64,000 bases of DNA, from the NCBI RefSeq assembly GCF_000407145.1, contig NZ_KE136472.1, positions 513,658 through 577,657 of the forward strand, read 5' to 3'. Each line of letters opens with the position of its first letter. Within the stretch, counting starts at the first letter, position 1. The notes beneath the pieces were generated by a model. It was not told the DNA's origin. It ran no database searches and saw nothing but the letters and a program-made list of their open reading frames with translations. The DNA comes from Enterococcus caccae ATCC BAA-1240. Its GTDB lineage: Bacteria; Bacillota; Bacilli; Lactobacillales; Enterococcaceae. This document shows positions 16,335-25,446 of this stretch, piece by piece. Both the position numbers and the translations under genes were made by a program.

Positions 16335-17174
16335 ATGCATAAGATATCAAAAAGTAAGCAACTTTCGGAAAACGAATATGATTTTTGGATCAATGCGCCC
16401 TTGATTGCATCAAAGGCTAAGCCAGGACAATTTGTTATTTTACGAATCAATGAAATTGGTGAGCGAATCCCTTTGACAATTGCTGATGCTGATGATTCTA
16501 GCGGTAATATTCGGTTGGTTTTCCAAGTAATAGGCAAAACAACAGCTGAACTAGGGAAACTGACTACTGGTGATACTATTTTAGATTTAACAGGTCCCCT
16601 CGGTATGCCGACGGAAATAAAAAAATACGGGACGGTTATGATTGCAGGTGGTGGTGTTGGAATTGCTGCGATTCTCCCAATTGTTAAAGGATTGAAAAAT
16701 GCTGGCAATCGTGTAATTACGATTCTTGGTGCTAAAACAGCTGAGCTAGTGATTCTTCAAAAAGAGTGTCGAGAATATTCTGATGAATTGATCATCGCGA
16801 CAGATGATGGCACGCTTGGCATGAAAGGCCTTGTAACGGCTGCTATGGAGCATGTGATTAACAAGGAAACGGTTCATTGTTGTTGGGCGATTGGTCCCAG
16901 TATGATGATGAAATTTTGTACTTTGACTGCAACAAAACATGAGGTGCCTATTTTTGTTTCGTTAAATCCAATTATGATTGATGGAACAGGCATGTGCGGT
17001 GGTTGCCGAGTAACGATTGATGGTAGTATAAAATTCGCCTGTGTCGATGGTCCAGAATTTAAAGGAACAGAGGTCAATTGGGATGAATTTATCAGTCGTA
17101 TGAAACAATATAAGACTGAAGAAGAAACTTGTTTGGCGGGTTATCAAAAAGCGCAGGTGATAAATCGTGGCTAG
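16335..17174 (+). CDS. NfnA/SudB-like FAD- and NAD(P)-binding oxidoreductase subunit
   Basis: 279-residue protein of the ferredoxin-NADP reductase-like electron-transfer subunit family. FAD-binding RIPLTIAD near residue 50, nucleotide-binding MIAGGGVGIAAILP near 102, and a C-terminal [2Fe-2S] cysteine set CGGCRVTIDG...FACVDGPEF near 223-240. It overlaps the next gene by 8 bp; the pair matches NfnAB / sulfide dehydrogenase (SudAB) complexes that link NAD(P)H with ferredoxin or flavodoxin. The RBS is weak: a good GAAGGA sits 35 nt upstream in front of a six-codon mini-frame, so a leader effect or coupling is possible. Confidence 0.85.
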   Translation: MHKISKSKQLSENEYDFWINAPLIASKAKPGQFVILRINEIGERIPLTIADADDSSGNIRLVFQVIGKTTAELGKLTTGDTILDLTGPLGMPTEIKKYGTVMIAGGGVGIAAILPIVKGLKNAGNRVITILGAKTAELVILQKECREYSDELIIATDDGTLGMKGLVTAAMEHVINKETVHCCWAIGPSMMMKFCTLTATKHEVPIFVSLNPIMIDGTGMCGGCRVTIDGSIKFACVDGPEFKGTEVNWDEFISRMKQYKTEEETCLAGYQKAQVINRG

Positions 17175-18612
17175 AAGAAGCAGAACAAAAACACCAATCG
17201 CAGAACAAGACCCAGCAATTCGTAAGTCTAATTTTGACGAAGTATGCTTAGGTTATACGATTGAAGAGGGACAAGCTGAAGCAATTCGGTGTCTACAATG
17301 TAAAAATGCGCCTTGTGTTACGAGCTGTCCTGTGATGATTGATATTCCTGGATTTATTCTTTCAATCAAAGAAGGGGACATGCAAGAAGCAGTGGATATC
17401 TTAGGGAAATATACGAATCTTCCTGCAATTTGCGGCAGAGTTTGCCCACAAGAAAAACAATGCGAACAAGTTTGTAAATTGGGGATGAACAAAAATTTTG
17501 AACCAGTTGCAATCGGTAAACTAGAACGGTTAGTTGCAGATTGGGCATTAGAGAATCAAGCTTTTTCAAAGCATATTCAAAACAACGAACCAAAAAATGG
17601 TCGAATTGCCGTAATCGGTTCTGGACCTTCCGGATTAACGGTCGCTGGTGATTTAGCAAAAAGGAATTACGAAGTAATTGTGTATGAGGCATTGCATGAT
17701 TCCGGTGGTGTCTTGATATACGGTATTCCAGAATTCAGGTTACCTAAAAGGATCGTAAAAAAAGAAATCGAAAAAATTGAAGCATTAGGCGTAACGATTG
17801 AAACAAATGTGGTGGTTGGGAAAACGATTACGATGGATGAGATCATAGATGAGTTTGATGCTTGCTATATTTCAGTCGGAGCTGGAGCACCAAATTTTAT
17901 GGAGATTCCTGGAACAGCATTAAATGGAGTCTATTCATCTAGCGAATATTTGACACGAATCAATTTGATGCACAGCTATGAGTTTCCTAAATATGATACA
18001 CCAATGAAGCGTTCGAACCATGTTGTCGTGGTCGGTGGAGGAAATGTAGCAATGGATGCGGCAAGATCCGCTAAGCGTTTAGGTGCTGAACATGTCAGTA
18101 TTGTCTATCGCAGATCACTAGAAGAATTGCCCGCACGTATCGAAGAATATCACCATTCTGTTGAAGAAGATATTGATTATCATTGGCTGACGAATCCAAT
18201 CGAATATATAAACAACGGAGCTGGGGAGTTAAAAGGTGTAAAATGTGTCAAAATGGAGTTAGATGAACCAGATGAATCTGGAAGGCGTCGTCCAGTTCCA
18301 ATTAAAAATAGTGAATTTATTATCGAAGCTGACACAGTGATCGAAGCAATCGGTCAAGGGTCCAATAAAGTGTTGTTAACCACTTTCCCAGAACTTAAAT
18401 TAACAAAATGGGGTTACATTGAGGCGGATCCAAAAACGGGAACAACATCGATTCCCGGCGTCTTTGCTGGCGGAGATATCGTTACAGGTGCAGCAACAGT
18501 GATTTTGGCTATGGGTGCCGGAAAAGTTGCCGCTGTTGAAATCGACAGGTACGTACGAGGAAAAAAGAACACGCCCGTAACAACAAAAAGTTTGAGGAAA
18601 GATAAAAGGTGA
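17167..18612 (+). CDS. NfnB/GltA-like NADPH-dependent oxidoreductase (glutamate synthase small-subunit type)
   Basis: 481-residue flavoprotein. N-terminal Fe-S domain with CLQCKNAPCVTSCPV (from about residue 38) and CGRVCPQEKQCEQVC (from about 95), then FAD-binding IGSGPSGLTVAGDLA near 150 and NADPH-binding VVGGGNVAMDAARSA near 290, and GVFAGGDIVTGAATVILA near 435. Often annotated as homotetrameric glutamate synthase GltA, but the partner upstream makes an Nfn/Sud-type transhydrogenase the better reading. GTG start at 17167 with AGGTG upstream. Confidence 0.87.
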   Translation: MARRSRTKTPIAEQDPAIRKSNFDEVCLGYTIEEGQAEAIRCLQCKNAPCVTSCPVMIDIPGFILSIKEGDMQEAVDILGKYTNLPAICGRVCPQEKQCEQVCKLGMNKNFEPVAIGKLERLVADWALENQAFSKHIQNNEPKNGRIAVIGSGPSGLTVAGDLAKRNYEVIVYEALHDSGGVLIYGIPEFRLPKRIVKKEIEKIEALGVTIETNVVVGKTITMDEIIDEFDACYISVGAGAPNFMEIPGTALNGVYSSSEYLTRINLMHSYEFPKYDTPMKRSNHVVVVGGGNVAMDAARSAKRLGAEHVSIVYRRSLEELPARIEEYHHSVEEDIDYHWLTNPIEYINNGAGELKGVKCVKMELDEPDESGRRRPVPIKNSEFIIEADTVIEAIGQGSNKVLLTTFPELKLTKWGYIEADPKTGTTSIPGVFAGGDIVTGAATVILAMGAGKVAAVEIDRYVRGKKNTPVTTKSLRKDKR

Positions 18613-18617
18613 GAAAA

Positions 18618-21600
18618 ATGAAAACAACAAAGACGATGGACGGAAATACAGCAGCTGCTTATATTTCGTATGCCTTTACAGAAGTAGCGGCTATTTATCC
18701 TATTACACCAAGTTCCACGATGGCAGAATTGGTAGACGAATGGGCGGAAAATGGACTAAAAAATATCTATGGACAAAAAGTCCAAGTGATTGAAATGCAA
18801 TCAGAAGCTGGAGCTGCTGGCGTTGTTCATGGTTCGTTAAAAACAGGAGCATTAACAACGACTTATACCGCATCTCAAGGTTTGTTGTTGATGATTCCCA
18901 ATATGTATAAAATAGCTGGGGAACTATTACCTGGTGTGTTCCATGTGGCAGCTAGAGCGATTACAACGAGCGCTTTGAGTATTTTTGGTGATCATGGAGA
19001 TGTTATGGCGACTCGGCAAACAGGTTTTTGTATGCTGGCAGAATCCAGTGTACAAGAAGTGATGGATCTTTCTGCAGTAGCCCATTTAGCGAGTATTGAA
19101 GGCAGTTTACCTTTTGTTAATTTTTTTGATGGATTCAGAACGAGTCATGAATTACAAAAAATAGAAGTGCTTGATTATGATGATCTAAAAGGAATGCTTG
19201 ACCAAGATGCGGTGGATCGATTTAGAAATAGAGGAATGAATCCAAATCACCCAACGGTCTCAGGAACAGCTCAAAATCCAGACATTCATTTTCAACAAAG
19301 AGAAACAGTTAACGCAAATTACGAAGCAATGCCAAGAATCGTTCAAAAATACATGAACCAAATCAATGAATTACGCGGTACTAATTATGATTTAACGGAT
19401 TACTATGGAGCAGAAGATGCGACAGAAGTTATTATTTCAATGGGTTCAGCTTCACCAGTTATTCAACAAACGGTGGATTATTTAAATCAAGAAGGACGAA
19501 AAGTTGGGCTGATCAATATTCATTTATATCGTCCATTCCCAACAGAGAATCTATTAGAAAAATTACCAAAAACAGTAGAAAAAGTCGCAGTTTTAGACAG
19601 AACGAAAGAAGCAGGAGCTGATGGAGAACCATTGCTTTTAGATGTTCAAAGTGCATTATATCAACATTCAAATCGTCCAATTGTGATCGGCGGACGTTAT
19701 GGTTTAGGTTCAAAAGATGTGACACCGAATCAAATCAAAGCAGTTTATGATCATTTACTATTGCCATTTTCTGAATTAAAACAACGTTTTACCATTGGTA
19801 TCGTAGATGATGTAACATATCGTTCGTTACCACAAGGAGAAATCTTAGATTTGACCCCTAATTCAACGTTCCAAGCAAAATTCTGGGGATTTGGTTCAGA
19901 TGGAACGGTTGGTGCAAATAAGCAAGCAATCAAGATCATCGGTGATCATACTGATTTATATGCCCAAGCCTATTTTAGCTATGATTCTAAAAAATCAGGG
20001 GGCTTAACTGTTTCACACTTACGCTTTGGTGAAGAACCGATTACATCCACTTATTTAGTAGAACAAGCTGATTTTATTGCCTGTCATAATGCTTCTTATA
20101 TCCATAATTATGACTTGCTAAAAGGCTTGAAAGATGGCGGAACCTTCTTATTGAATACCATTTGGGATAAAGAAAAGGTCTATCGTTTACTTCCAGCTAA
20201 ACTAAAAAAATATATTGCAGAACACGCTATTCAATTTTACATCATCAATGCTGTAGAATTGGCTCGAGAAATTGGTTTAGGCCGTAGAATCAATACAGTG
20301 ATGTCCACCGCTTTTTTTGAAGTGACAGATATTATGACACGCGATGAATATATGCCGTTATTAAAAGCTGAGGTCCAAAAAACATACGGGAAAAAATCAA
20401 TGGAGATCGTAGAAAAAAACTTTCAAGCGATCGATAGGACGTTTGACTCGTTACAAAAAATCGATGTTCCTTCTGAATGGCCAGCAATCGTAATTGAGAC
20501 AGAGAAAAAAGATACAACATTACCTAAATATATTACGAATATTTTACAGCCGATCAATCGCCAAGAAGGAAATAATTTAACTGTTGGAGATCTGATTGAA
20601 AATGGGATGAAAACTGGGGAAATGCCAATGGGCACAGCAGCTTTTGAAAAACGCGGAATTGCCTTAGAGGTGCCAGAATGGCAAATGGATAAATGTACGA
20701 TGTGTAATGAATGTGCTTTTGTCTGTCCTCATGCGGCAATTCGACCATTTTTAGCAGACGAATCGGAGATGGAAGAAGCTCCAGCAGGGTTCCATGCAAG
20801 AGAAATGAGAGGCTCAGACGGTTTGATGTATCGTATTCAAGTATCATTAGAAGATTGTACGGGTTGTGGTTTGTGTGTCCAAGCTTGCCCAGTCAAAGAA
20901 AAAGCTATTTTGATGAAACCTTATGAAGAACAAAAAGAACAAGCAATCAATTGGGCATTTGCGATGACCTTACAGCAAAAAGAAAATCCAGTCAGAAAAT
21001 TATCGGTGAAAGGATCTCAGTTTAACCAACCATTAATGGAATTTTCTGGAGCATGTGAAGGTTGTGGTGAAACGCCGTATATCAAACTATTAACACAATT
21101 ATTTGGGGATCGGATGATGATGGCGAATGCGACAGGATGTTCTTCTATTTGGGGCGGCTCATCTCCTGTAACACCATATACGACGAATGCATGTGGTCAA
21201 GGTCCGGCTTGGAGTAATTCATTATTTGAAGATAATGCTGAATATGGTTATGGTATGTATGTTGCCAATAAAACCAAGCGTCAATATTTAGCCGATCAAG
21301 TACAAGAAGCAGTGAACAAGAATTTAGGAACACCTGAATTACATGCATTGCTGGAAGATTGGTTGGAACACTATTTAGAAGGTGAAGGGACACAACAACG
21401 GGCAACTAAACTGGCTGCTGTACTGAGTGAAGAGTATCAAACCAATCCACTCTTAGAAAGAATTTATAAACAGAGCGACTTGCTTGTAAAAACTAGTCAA
21501 TGGATTATTGGAGGCGACGGCTGGGCCTATGATATTGGGTTTAGTGGGATTGACCATGTCTTAGCAAGTGGGGCAGATGTTAATATTTTCGTCATGGATA

Positions 21601-22157
21601 ATGAAGTTTACGCCAATACTGGTGGTCAAACATCTAAAGCCACTCCAGCTGCAGCTATTGCTAAGTTTTCAGCGGGGGGAAAACAAACTTCCAAAAAAGA
21701 CTTAGGTATGATGGCGATGACTTATGGGAACGTTTACGTTGCTCAAATTGCTTTAGGTGCGAATTCTATGCAGACGATCAAAGCAATCGATGAGGCTGAG
21801 CGTTATCCAGGTCCGTCACTGATTATCGGCTATACACCTTGTATCAATCATGGGGTCAAAGGCGGAATGATTGAAACCTTATCATTAGCGAAAGAAGCAG
21901 TGGAATCGGGTTATTGGCAATTGTATCGTTATAATCCACAACTTATTGAAAAAGGCAAAGATCCTATGATCATTGATTATAAAAAAGCGGATTTCTCTAA
22001 AATGCGTGATTTCCTTGAAAAACAAACTCGCTTCTCTGCACTTCATACGATCAAAGACAACCAAGAAATTGTTGAAGATCTTCTAACGAAAACAAAAGAG
22101 GATGCAGAAGACCGTTCGGAAAATTACGTTAAATTAGTGAGTCCAGCAAAAAAATAA
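18618..22157 (+). CDS. nifJ: Pyruvate:ferredoxin (flavodoxin) oxidoreductase
   Basis: 1179-residue single-chain PFOR/NifJ, full length for the family. N-terminal pyruvate domain begins KTMDGNTAAAYISYAFTEVA; two [4Fe-4S] motifs CTMCNECAFVCP (near residue 695) and CTGCGLCVQACP (near 750) are present; the thiamine-diphosphate domain has the GDGWAYDIG motif near 965 and MDNEVYANTGGQ near 990. It oxidises pyruvate to acetyl-CoA and CO2 and reduces flavodoxin or ferredoxin. AAAAGGTGAG upstream favours ATG 18618 over GTG 18609. It ends the flavodoxin operon before a strong terminator. Confidence 0.95.
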   Translation: MKTTKTMDGNTAAAYISYAFTEVAAIYPITPSSTMAELVDEWAENGLKNIYGQKVQVIEMQSEAGAAGVVHGSLKTGALTTTYTASQGLLLMIPNMYKIAGELLPGVFHVAARAITTSALSIFGDHGDVMATRQTGFCMLAESSVQEVMDLSAVAHLASIEGSLPFVNFFDGFRTSHELQKIEVLDYDDLKGMLDQDAVDRFRNRGMNPNHPTVSGTAQNPDIHFQQRETVNANYEAMPRIVQKYMNQINELRGTNYDLTDYYGAEDATEVIISMGSASPVIQQTVDYLNQEGRKVGLINIHLYRPFPTENLLEKLPKTVEKVAVLDRTKEAGADGEPLLLDVQSALYQHSNRPIVIGGRYGLGSKDVTPNQIKAVYDHLLLPFSELKQRFTIGIVDDVTYRSLPQGEILDLTPNSTFQAKFWGFGSDGTVGANKQAIKIIGDHTDLYAQAYFSYDSKKSGGLTVSHLRFGEEPITSTYLVEQADFIACHNASYIHNYDLLKGLKDGGTFLLNTIWDKEKVYRLLPAKLKKYIAEHAIQFYIINAVELAREIGLGRRINTVMSTAFFEVTDIMTRDEYMPLLKAEVQKTYGKKSMEIVEKNFQAIDRTFDSLQKIDVPSEWPAIVIETEKKDTTLPKYITNILQPINRQEGNNLTVGDLIENGMKTGEMPMGTAAFEKRGIALEVPEWQMDKCTMCNECAFVCPHAAIRPFLADESEMEEAPAGFHAREMRGSDGLMYRIQVSLEDCTGCGLCVQACPVKEKAILMKPYEEQKEQAINWAFAMTLQQKENPVRKLSVKGSQFNQPLMEFSGACEGCGETPYIKLLTQLFGDRMMMANATGCSSIWGGSSPVTPYTTNACGQGPAWSNSLFEDNAEYGYGMYVANKTKRQYLADQVQEAVNKNLGTPELHALLEDWLEHYLEGEGTQQRATKLAAVLSEEYQTNPLLERIYKQSDLLVKTSQWIIGGDGWAYDIGFSGIDHVLASGADVNIFVMDNEVYANTGGQTSKATPAAAIAKFSAGGKQTSKKDLGMMAMTYGNVYVAQIALGANSMQTIKAIDEAERYPGPSLIIGYTPCINHGVKGGMIETLSLAKEAVESGYWQLYRYNPQLIEKGKDPMIIDYKKADFSKMRDFLEKQTRFSALHTIKDNQEIVEDLLTKTKEDAEDRSENYVKLVSPAKK

Positions 22158-22190
22158 AAAAAGAGCAAGAGGATGGGATGGAAGCATTTA

Positions 22191-22241
22191 GGGTGTGAAA
22201 CAAAAGTGGTTGTTACTTTTGTCCCACACCCTTGTTTTTTT
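22191..22241 (+). terminator. Terminator after nifJ
   Basis: Long stem GGGTGTG..ACAAAAGT / ACTTTTGT..CACACCC (22191-22230) with a TTGTTTTTTT tail. Confidence 0.9.
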
Positions 22242-22278
22242 CGATAATAATTAAAATAAAAAATTCTTCAGAAATTTC

Positions 22279-22292
22279 AAAAAGCGTTTACA
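22279..22292. promoter_or_regulatory. Possible CcpA cre site before the purine permease
   Basis: AAAAAGCGTTTACA matches the catabolite-response element consensus TGAAAGCGTTTACA at 12 of 14 positions and overlaps a possible -35 (TTTACA). No purine riboswitch aptamer was seen in the 120 nt leader. Suggestive only. Confidence 0.4.
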
Positions 22293-22409
22293 ATGTGGTA
22301 TCCTTACAGTGTCATAATTTCAGTAAAAAATAATTTTATTAAGCAGATGGTTCTATTTTCAGTTAGAGCTTAACAAGCCCACAACGCTTTTAATTTAAGG
22401 AGGATTTTC

Positions 22410-23684
22410 ATGTTTCAATGGAAAAAGCTTAAAAAAGACGATATAAAACGAGAAATATTAGCAGGAACAACTTCATTTTTTGCCATTTCATATATCATTA
22501 TGGTGAATACTGTAATCTTAGCTGAGGCAGGAATGCCAAAGGAATTAACGATTTTTGGCACAATTTTTATTTCAATTATTGGTTCGATTTTGATGGGACT
22601 AATTGCGGATGCCCCAATTGTTTTGACCACAGGGATGGGGGTTAATTCATTTTTTACTTATACGCTAGTTTTCTCATTGGGATTGACTTGGCAGCAAGCG
22701 TTGGCTGTTAGTTTTTGTGCAGGGATTGTTTACTTATTGGTGGCTTTTACAAAGCTAAGTAAGTTATTTGCAGAAGTAGTGCCGGAAACATTAAAAATTG
22801 GCATAACTGTAGGAATCGGTTTTTTCCTTGTTTTGATTGGTTTGGAAAAAGGCCATTTGATTTTAAGAGGAGAGCACACCTTCTTACAGTTAGCATCATT
22901 AGATAATAGTTTGACCTTATTAACGTTATTCTCATTGATTTTGACAGTGACGTTATTTGTAAAAGGGATTCAAGGCAGTTTTTTTATTGGAATCGTTGTT
23001 GTAACGTGTATCGCAAATGTTTTTGGTATGGTAACTCCGTCAGAACATTTTTCTTTAAGCGGTTTGAGCAATTATTCTCAGATCTTTTTACAATTAGATT
23101 TCAGTACATTTTTTTCTAAAAGCTTTTTACTAGGTGTCTTTGCTTTATCAATGATCTTGATTTTTGAATCAATGGGTTTACTTAAAGGTTTGATGCCAGA
23201 AGTAGCTGAAAAACAATATTTAAGAGCGTATCGTGTGACTGGATTTATTACACTGCTATCTGGGGTTTTTGGTACAAGTCCAACTGTGGCAGCTGCTGAA
23301 AGTGCAACAGGAATTGAAGAAGGTGGGAAAACTGGAATTACCTCGATCACAAGTGGTATTTGTTTCTTTTTTGCTTTATTAGCATTGCCGTTTCTTTCTT
23401 ATATTCCAGATTCAGCTTTAGCACCAGCCATTATTATAACGGGCTTCTTAATGATCCAACAAATCAAAATGTTGCATTTTGACGAGTTTAGTGACTATTT
23501 TCCTGCAATGTTGATGATTGTATTGATTCCGTTTACGATGAACATTTCAGATGGCATGGCTTTTGGTTTTGTCGCGTATCCATTAACGAAGTGGGTTGCT
23601 GGAAAAAAAGCGGAACTTTCATTGCCAATGTGGTTGATTTCGGGCTTATTTTTGATGTATTTAATTGTTAACGTGTTAATCTAA
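22410..23684 (+). CDS. NCS2-family guanine/hypoxanthine permease (PbuG/AzgA-like)
   Basis: 424-residue polytopic protein of the AzgA branch. Motifs LTTGMGVNSFFTYT near residue 72 and FGTSPTVAAAESATGIEEG near 287 are characteristic of adenine/guanine/hypoxanthine permeases and distinct from the PbuX-like carrier at 4376. TAAGGAGGA precedes ATG 22410. It stands alone between two terminators and faces the potassium channel gene. Confidence 0.92.
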   Translation: MFQWKKLKKDDIKREILAGTTSFFAISYIIMVNTVILAEAGMPKELTIFGTIFISIIGSILMGLIADAPIVLTTGMGVNSFFTYTLVFSLGLTWQQALAVSFCAGIVYLLVAFTKLSKLFAEVVPETLKIGITVGIGFFLVLIGLEKGHLILRGEHTFLQLASLDNSLTLLTLFSLILTVTLFVKGIQGSFFIGIVVVTCIANVFGMVTPSEHFSLSGLSNYSQIFLQLDFSTFFSKSFLLGVFALSMILIFESMGLLKGLMPEVAEKQYLRAYRVTGFITLLSGVFGTSPTVAAAESATGIEEGGKTGITSITSGICFFFALLALPFLSYIPDSALAPAIIITGFLMIQQIKMLHFDEFSDYFPAMLMIVLIPFTMNISDGMAFGFVAYPLTKWVAGKKAELSLPMWLISGLFLMYLIVNVLI

Positions 23685-23687
23685 AAT

Positions 23688-23732
23688 AAAAACTTGCTCA
23701 CCACAATGTAGTTGTGATAAGCAAGTTTTTTT
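23688..23732. terminator. Bidirectional terminator between convergent genes
   Basis: Stem AAAACTTGCT/AGCAAGTTTT with an inner CCACAA/TTGTG helix; A-run on one side and T-run on the other serve both the permease and the minus-strand ktrB. Confidence 0.88.
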
Positions 23733-25131
23733 ATCCAATAATTATTTTTTCAGATGGATACTCATAACCGATATCTCGAGTTTCTTTTGGTACGAATAAC
23801 ATTAATGTATATAACATACCAATCCGTCCAATAAACATTAATAGAGCGATCATTAGTTTTCCAACGGTCGTCAAATCTGAGGTGATTCCTAATGACAAAC
23901 CTGTCGTACCAAAAGCTGAAGCCACTTCAACAATAATAGCGATCAATGGATGATCTTCTGTTGCTGTTAAAAATAAGACCGCAAAGAAACACATGATCAA
24001 CGATAGCATAAAGACAACAATTGATTTTTTTACATCATCGTCATCGATTCGACGGCCAAATACATTGATTTTGTCTTCACTTTTTAAGAAGGCATATAAA
24101 TATAACCCAATAATTGCAACCGTTGTTGTTCGAATCCCGCCACCTACGGAGCTAGGACTACAACCTATGAACATCAATAAAGAAAATACGATCAATGTAG
24201 TAATCTGAAAATCACCTAAATCATTGATTTGCAATCCAGCATTTCGAGTTGTCATAGAATAGAACATAGAGGTGATCCAACGCTGAACTTCTCCCATCCC
24301 TACGAACAAATGATCCTTCTCTAACAAATAAATCAACACTGTACCGCCCACAAACAAAATGACAAAGGCTAAAACGGCAATTTTACTAAACAATGAAAAG
24401 CGGAAGGGCAACCCTCGTTTTTTCTTTTTAAAGAATAACCATTCACGAAACTCCATTAATACTGGAAAACCAATTCCCCCCACAAAAATCAAGAACATAA
24501 TGACAATTAAAAAAAGGTAATCATTGGCAAAGGGAATGATCGAATCGCCAGTCACGTCAAATCCAGAGTTTGTCACTGCCGAAATCGATTGATAAAAACC
24601 AAAGAAAATCGATTTTGACCAAGTCGTATAATAGCCTGAGTAATAAAAATAAATAGAGAAAAATGTGCCAAAAATCACTTGAAACCATAAAATGATTGTA
24701 AAGGTGATTCGAATCAATCGGACAATCCCACTCAATTTTGGCTGATTCATATCGGTCATAATCAATTGTCGCTGTTTTAAGGAAATTCTACGTTTAGATA
24801 AAATTATAAAAGCTGTAGAAATCATCATAATTCCAAGTCCACCGATCTGAAAAAGAACTTCCAACAGCAAAACACCACGATCATTAAAAACAGAATTAAT
24901 ATCAAATGTAGATAAACCAGTGACACTTACAGTACTGATAGCCATAAAAAGCATATCGATAAACCCGACATGAGAACCTGGTTCTCTAAAAAATGGTAAA
25001 CAAAATAACAAATAAGAAACCACTGTCATAATAATATAGTAGGAAACAATTATTTGAATGGATGAAAAATGATTGGAAATAAAACGCCTTCCTTTACGTT
25101 GGACTAGCCATAAAAGCCGAAATTGATTCAT
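23731..25131 (-). CDS. ktrB: KtrB/TrkH-type potassium channel subunit
   Basis: 466-residue membrane protein with four pore repeats; selectivity-filter glycines are seen in SVTGLSTFD, AVTNSGFDV, TTRNAGLQI and AFGTTGLSL. It forms the transmembrane part of the Ktr potassium uptake system, working with a cytoplasmic KtrA/TrkA ring (not in the window). On the minus strand AGGAGG lies 6 nt before ATG 25131, so longer upstream frames to 25236 are rejected. It reads toward the permease gene and shares its terminator. Confidence 0.92.
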   Translation of the reverse strand: MNQFRLLWLVQRKGRRFISNHFSSIQIIVSYYIIMTVVSYLLFCLPFFREPGSHVGFIDMLFMAISTVSVTGLSTFDINSVFNDRGVLLLEVLFQIGGLGIMMISTAFIILSKRRISLKQRQLIMTDMNQPKLSGIVRLIRITFTIILWFQVIFGTFFSIYFYYSGYYTTWSKSIFFGFYQSISAVTNSGFDVTGDSIIPFANDYLFLIVIMFLIFVGGIGFPVLMEFREWLFFKKKKRGLPFRFSLFSKIAVLAFVILFVGGTVLIYLLEKDHLFVGMGEVQRWITSMFYSMTTRNAGLQINDLGDFQITTLIVFSLLMFIGCSPSSVGGGIRTTTVAIIGLYLYAFLKSEDKINVFGRRIDDDDVKKSIVVFMLSLIMCFFAVLFLTATEDHPLIAIIVEVASAFGTTGLSLGITSDLTTVGKLMIALLMFIGRIGMLYTLMLFVPKETRDIGYEYPSEKIIIG

Positions 25132-25351
25132 AATGGACCTCCTGAACATCGTTAAAATAAGTATAGCAGAAAATAATTGATGGGCAAATAAAGAATAAAC
25201 GCTTAGAAGAAATAAGAAATTGATTAAAAAAAACAAGAATAGAGTACAAATTTTCTAGAACATGCTATTTTAATTGTGATAGAAGTAACATGAATCTATT
25301 TTTTCTTTTTAAAAAGGAGCGAGATCAATTTTTTACTCATTATTAAGCTTT

Positions 25352-25383
25352 TATTATAATGTGAAAAAGGTCACATTATAATA
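25352..25383. promoter_or_regulatory. Perfect CRP/FNR-type palindrome before the flavoprotein gene
   Basis: A 13-base perfect inverted repeat with a 6 bp spacer (TATTATAATGTGA, spacer AAAAGG, TCACATTATAATA). The core TGTGA-N6-TCACA is the CRP/FNR-family consensus. TATAAT boxes fall within both arms (25355-25360, 25377-25382), so the regulator would overlap a -10. It lies 64 bp before the ATG. Confidence 0.7.
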
Positions 25384-25446
25384 GGACTTTCTAAGAAATT
25401 GAATAATTAGAGTTGTAGGGTCAAAAATTACTGAGGTGGGGAAAAA

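Noticed and set aside
16039..16708. Long minus-strand open frames opposite flavodoxin and nfnA
   Set aside because: They overlap well-recognised plus-strand genes and lack RBS and family features; treated as shadows.
22242..22409. Purine riboswitch before the guanine/hypoxanthine permease
   Set aside because: The conserved aptamer core (TATA-type P1 with TAATATGG and CCGTAAA-like elements) was not found.
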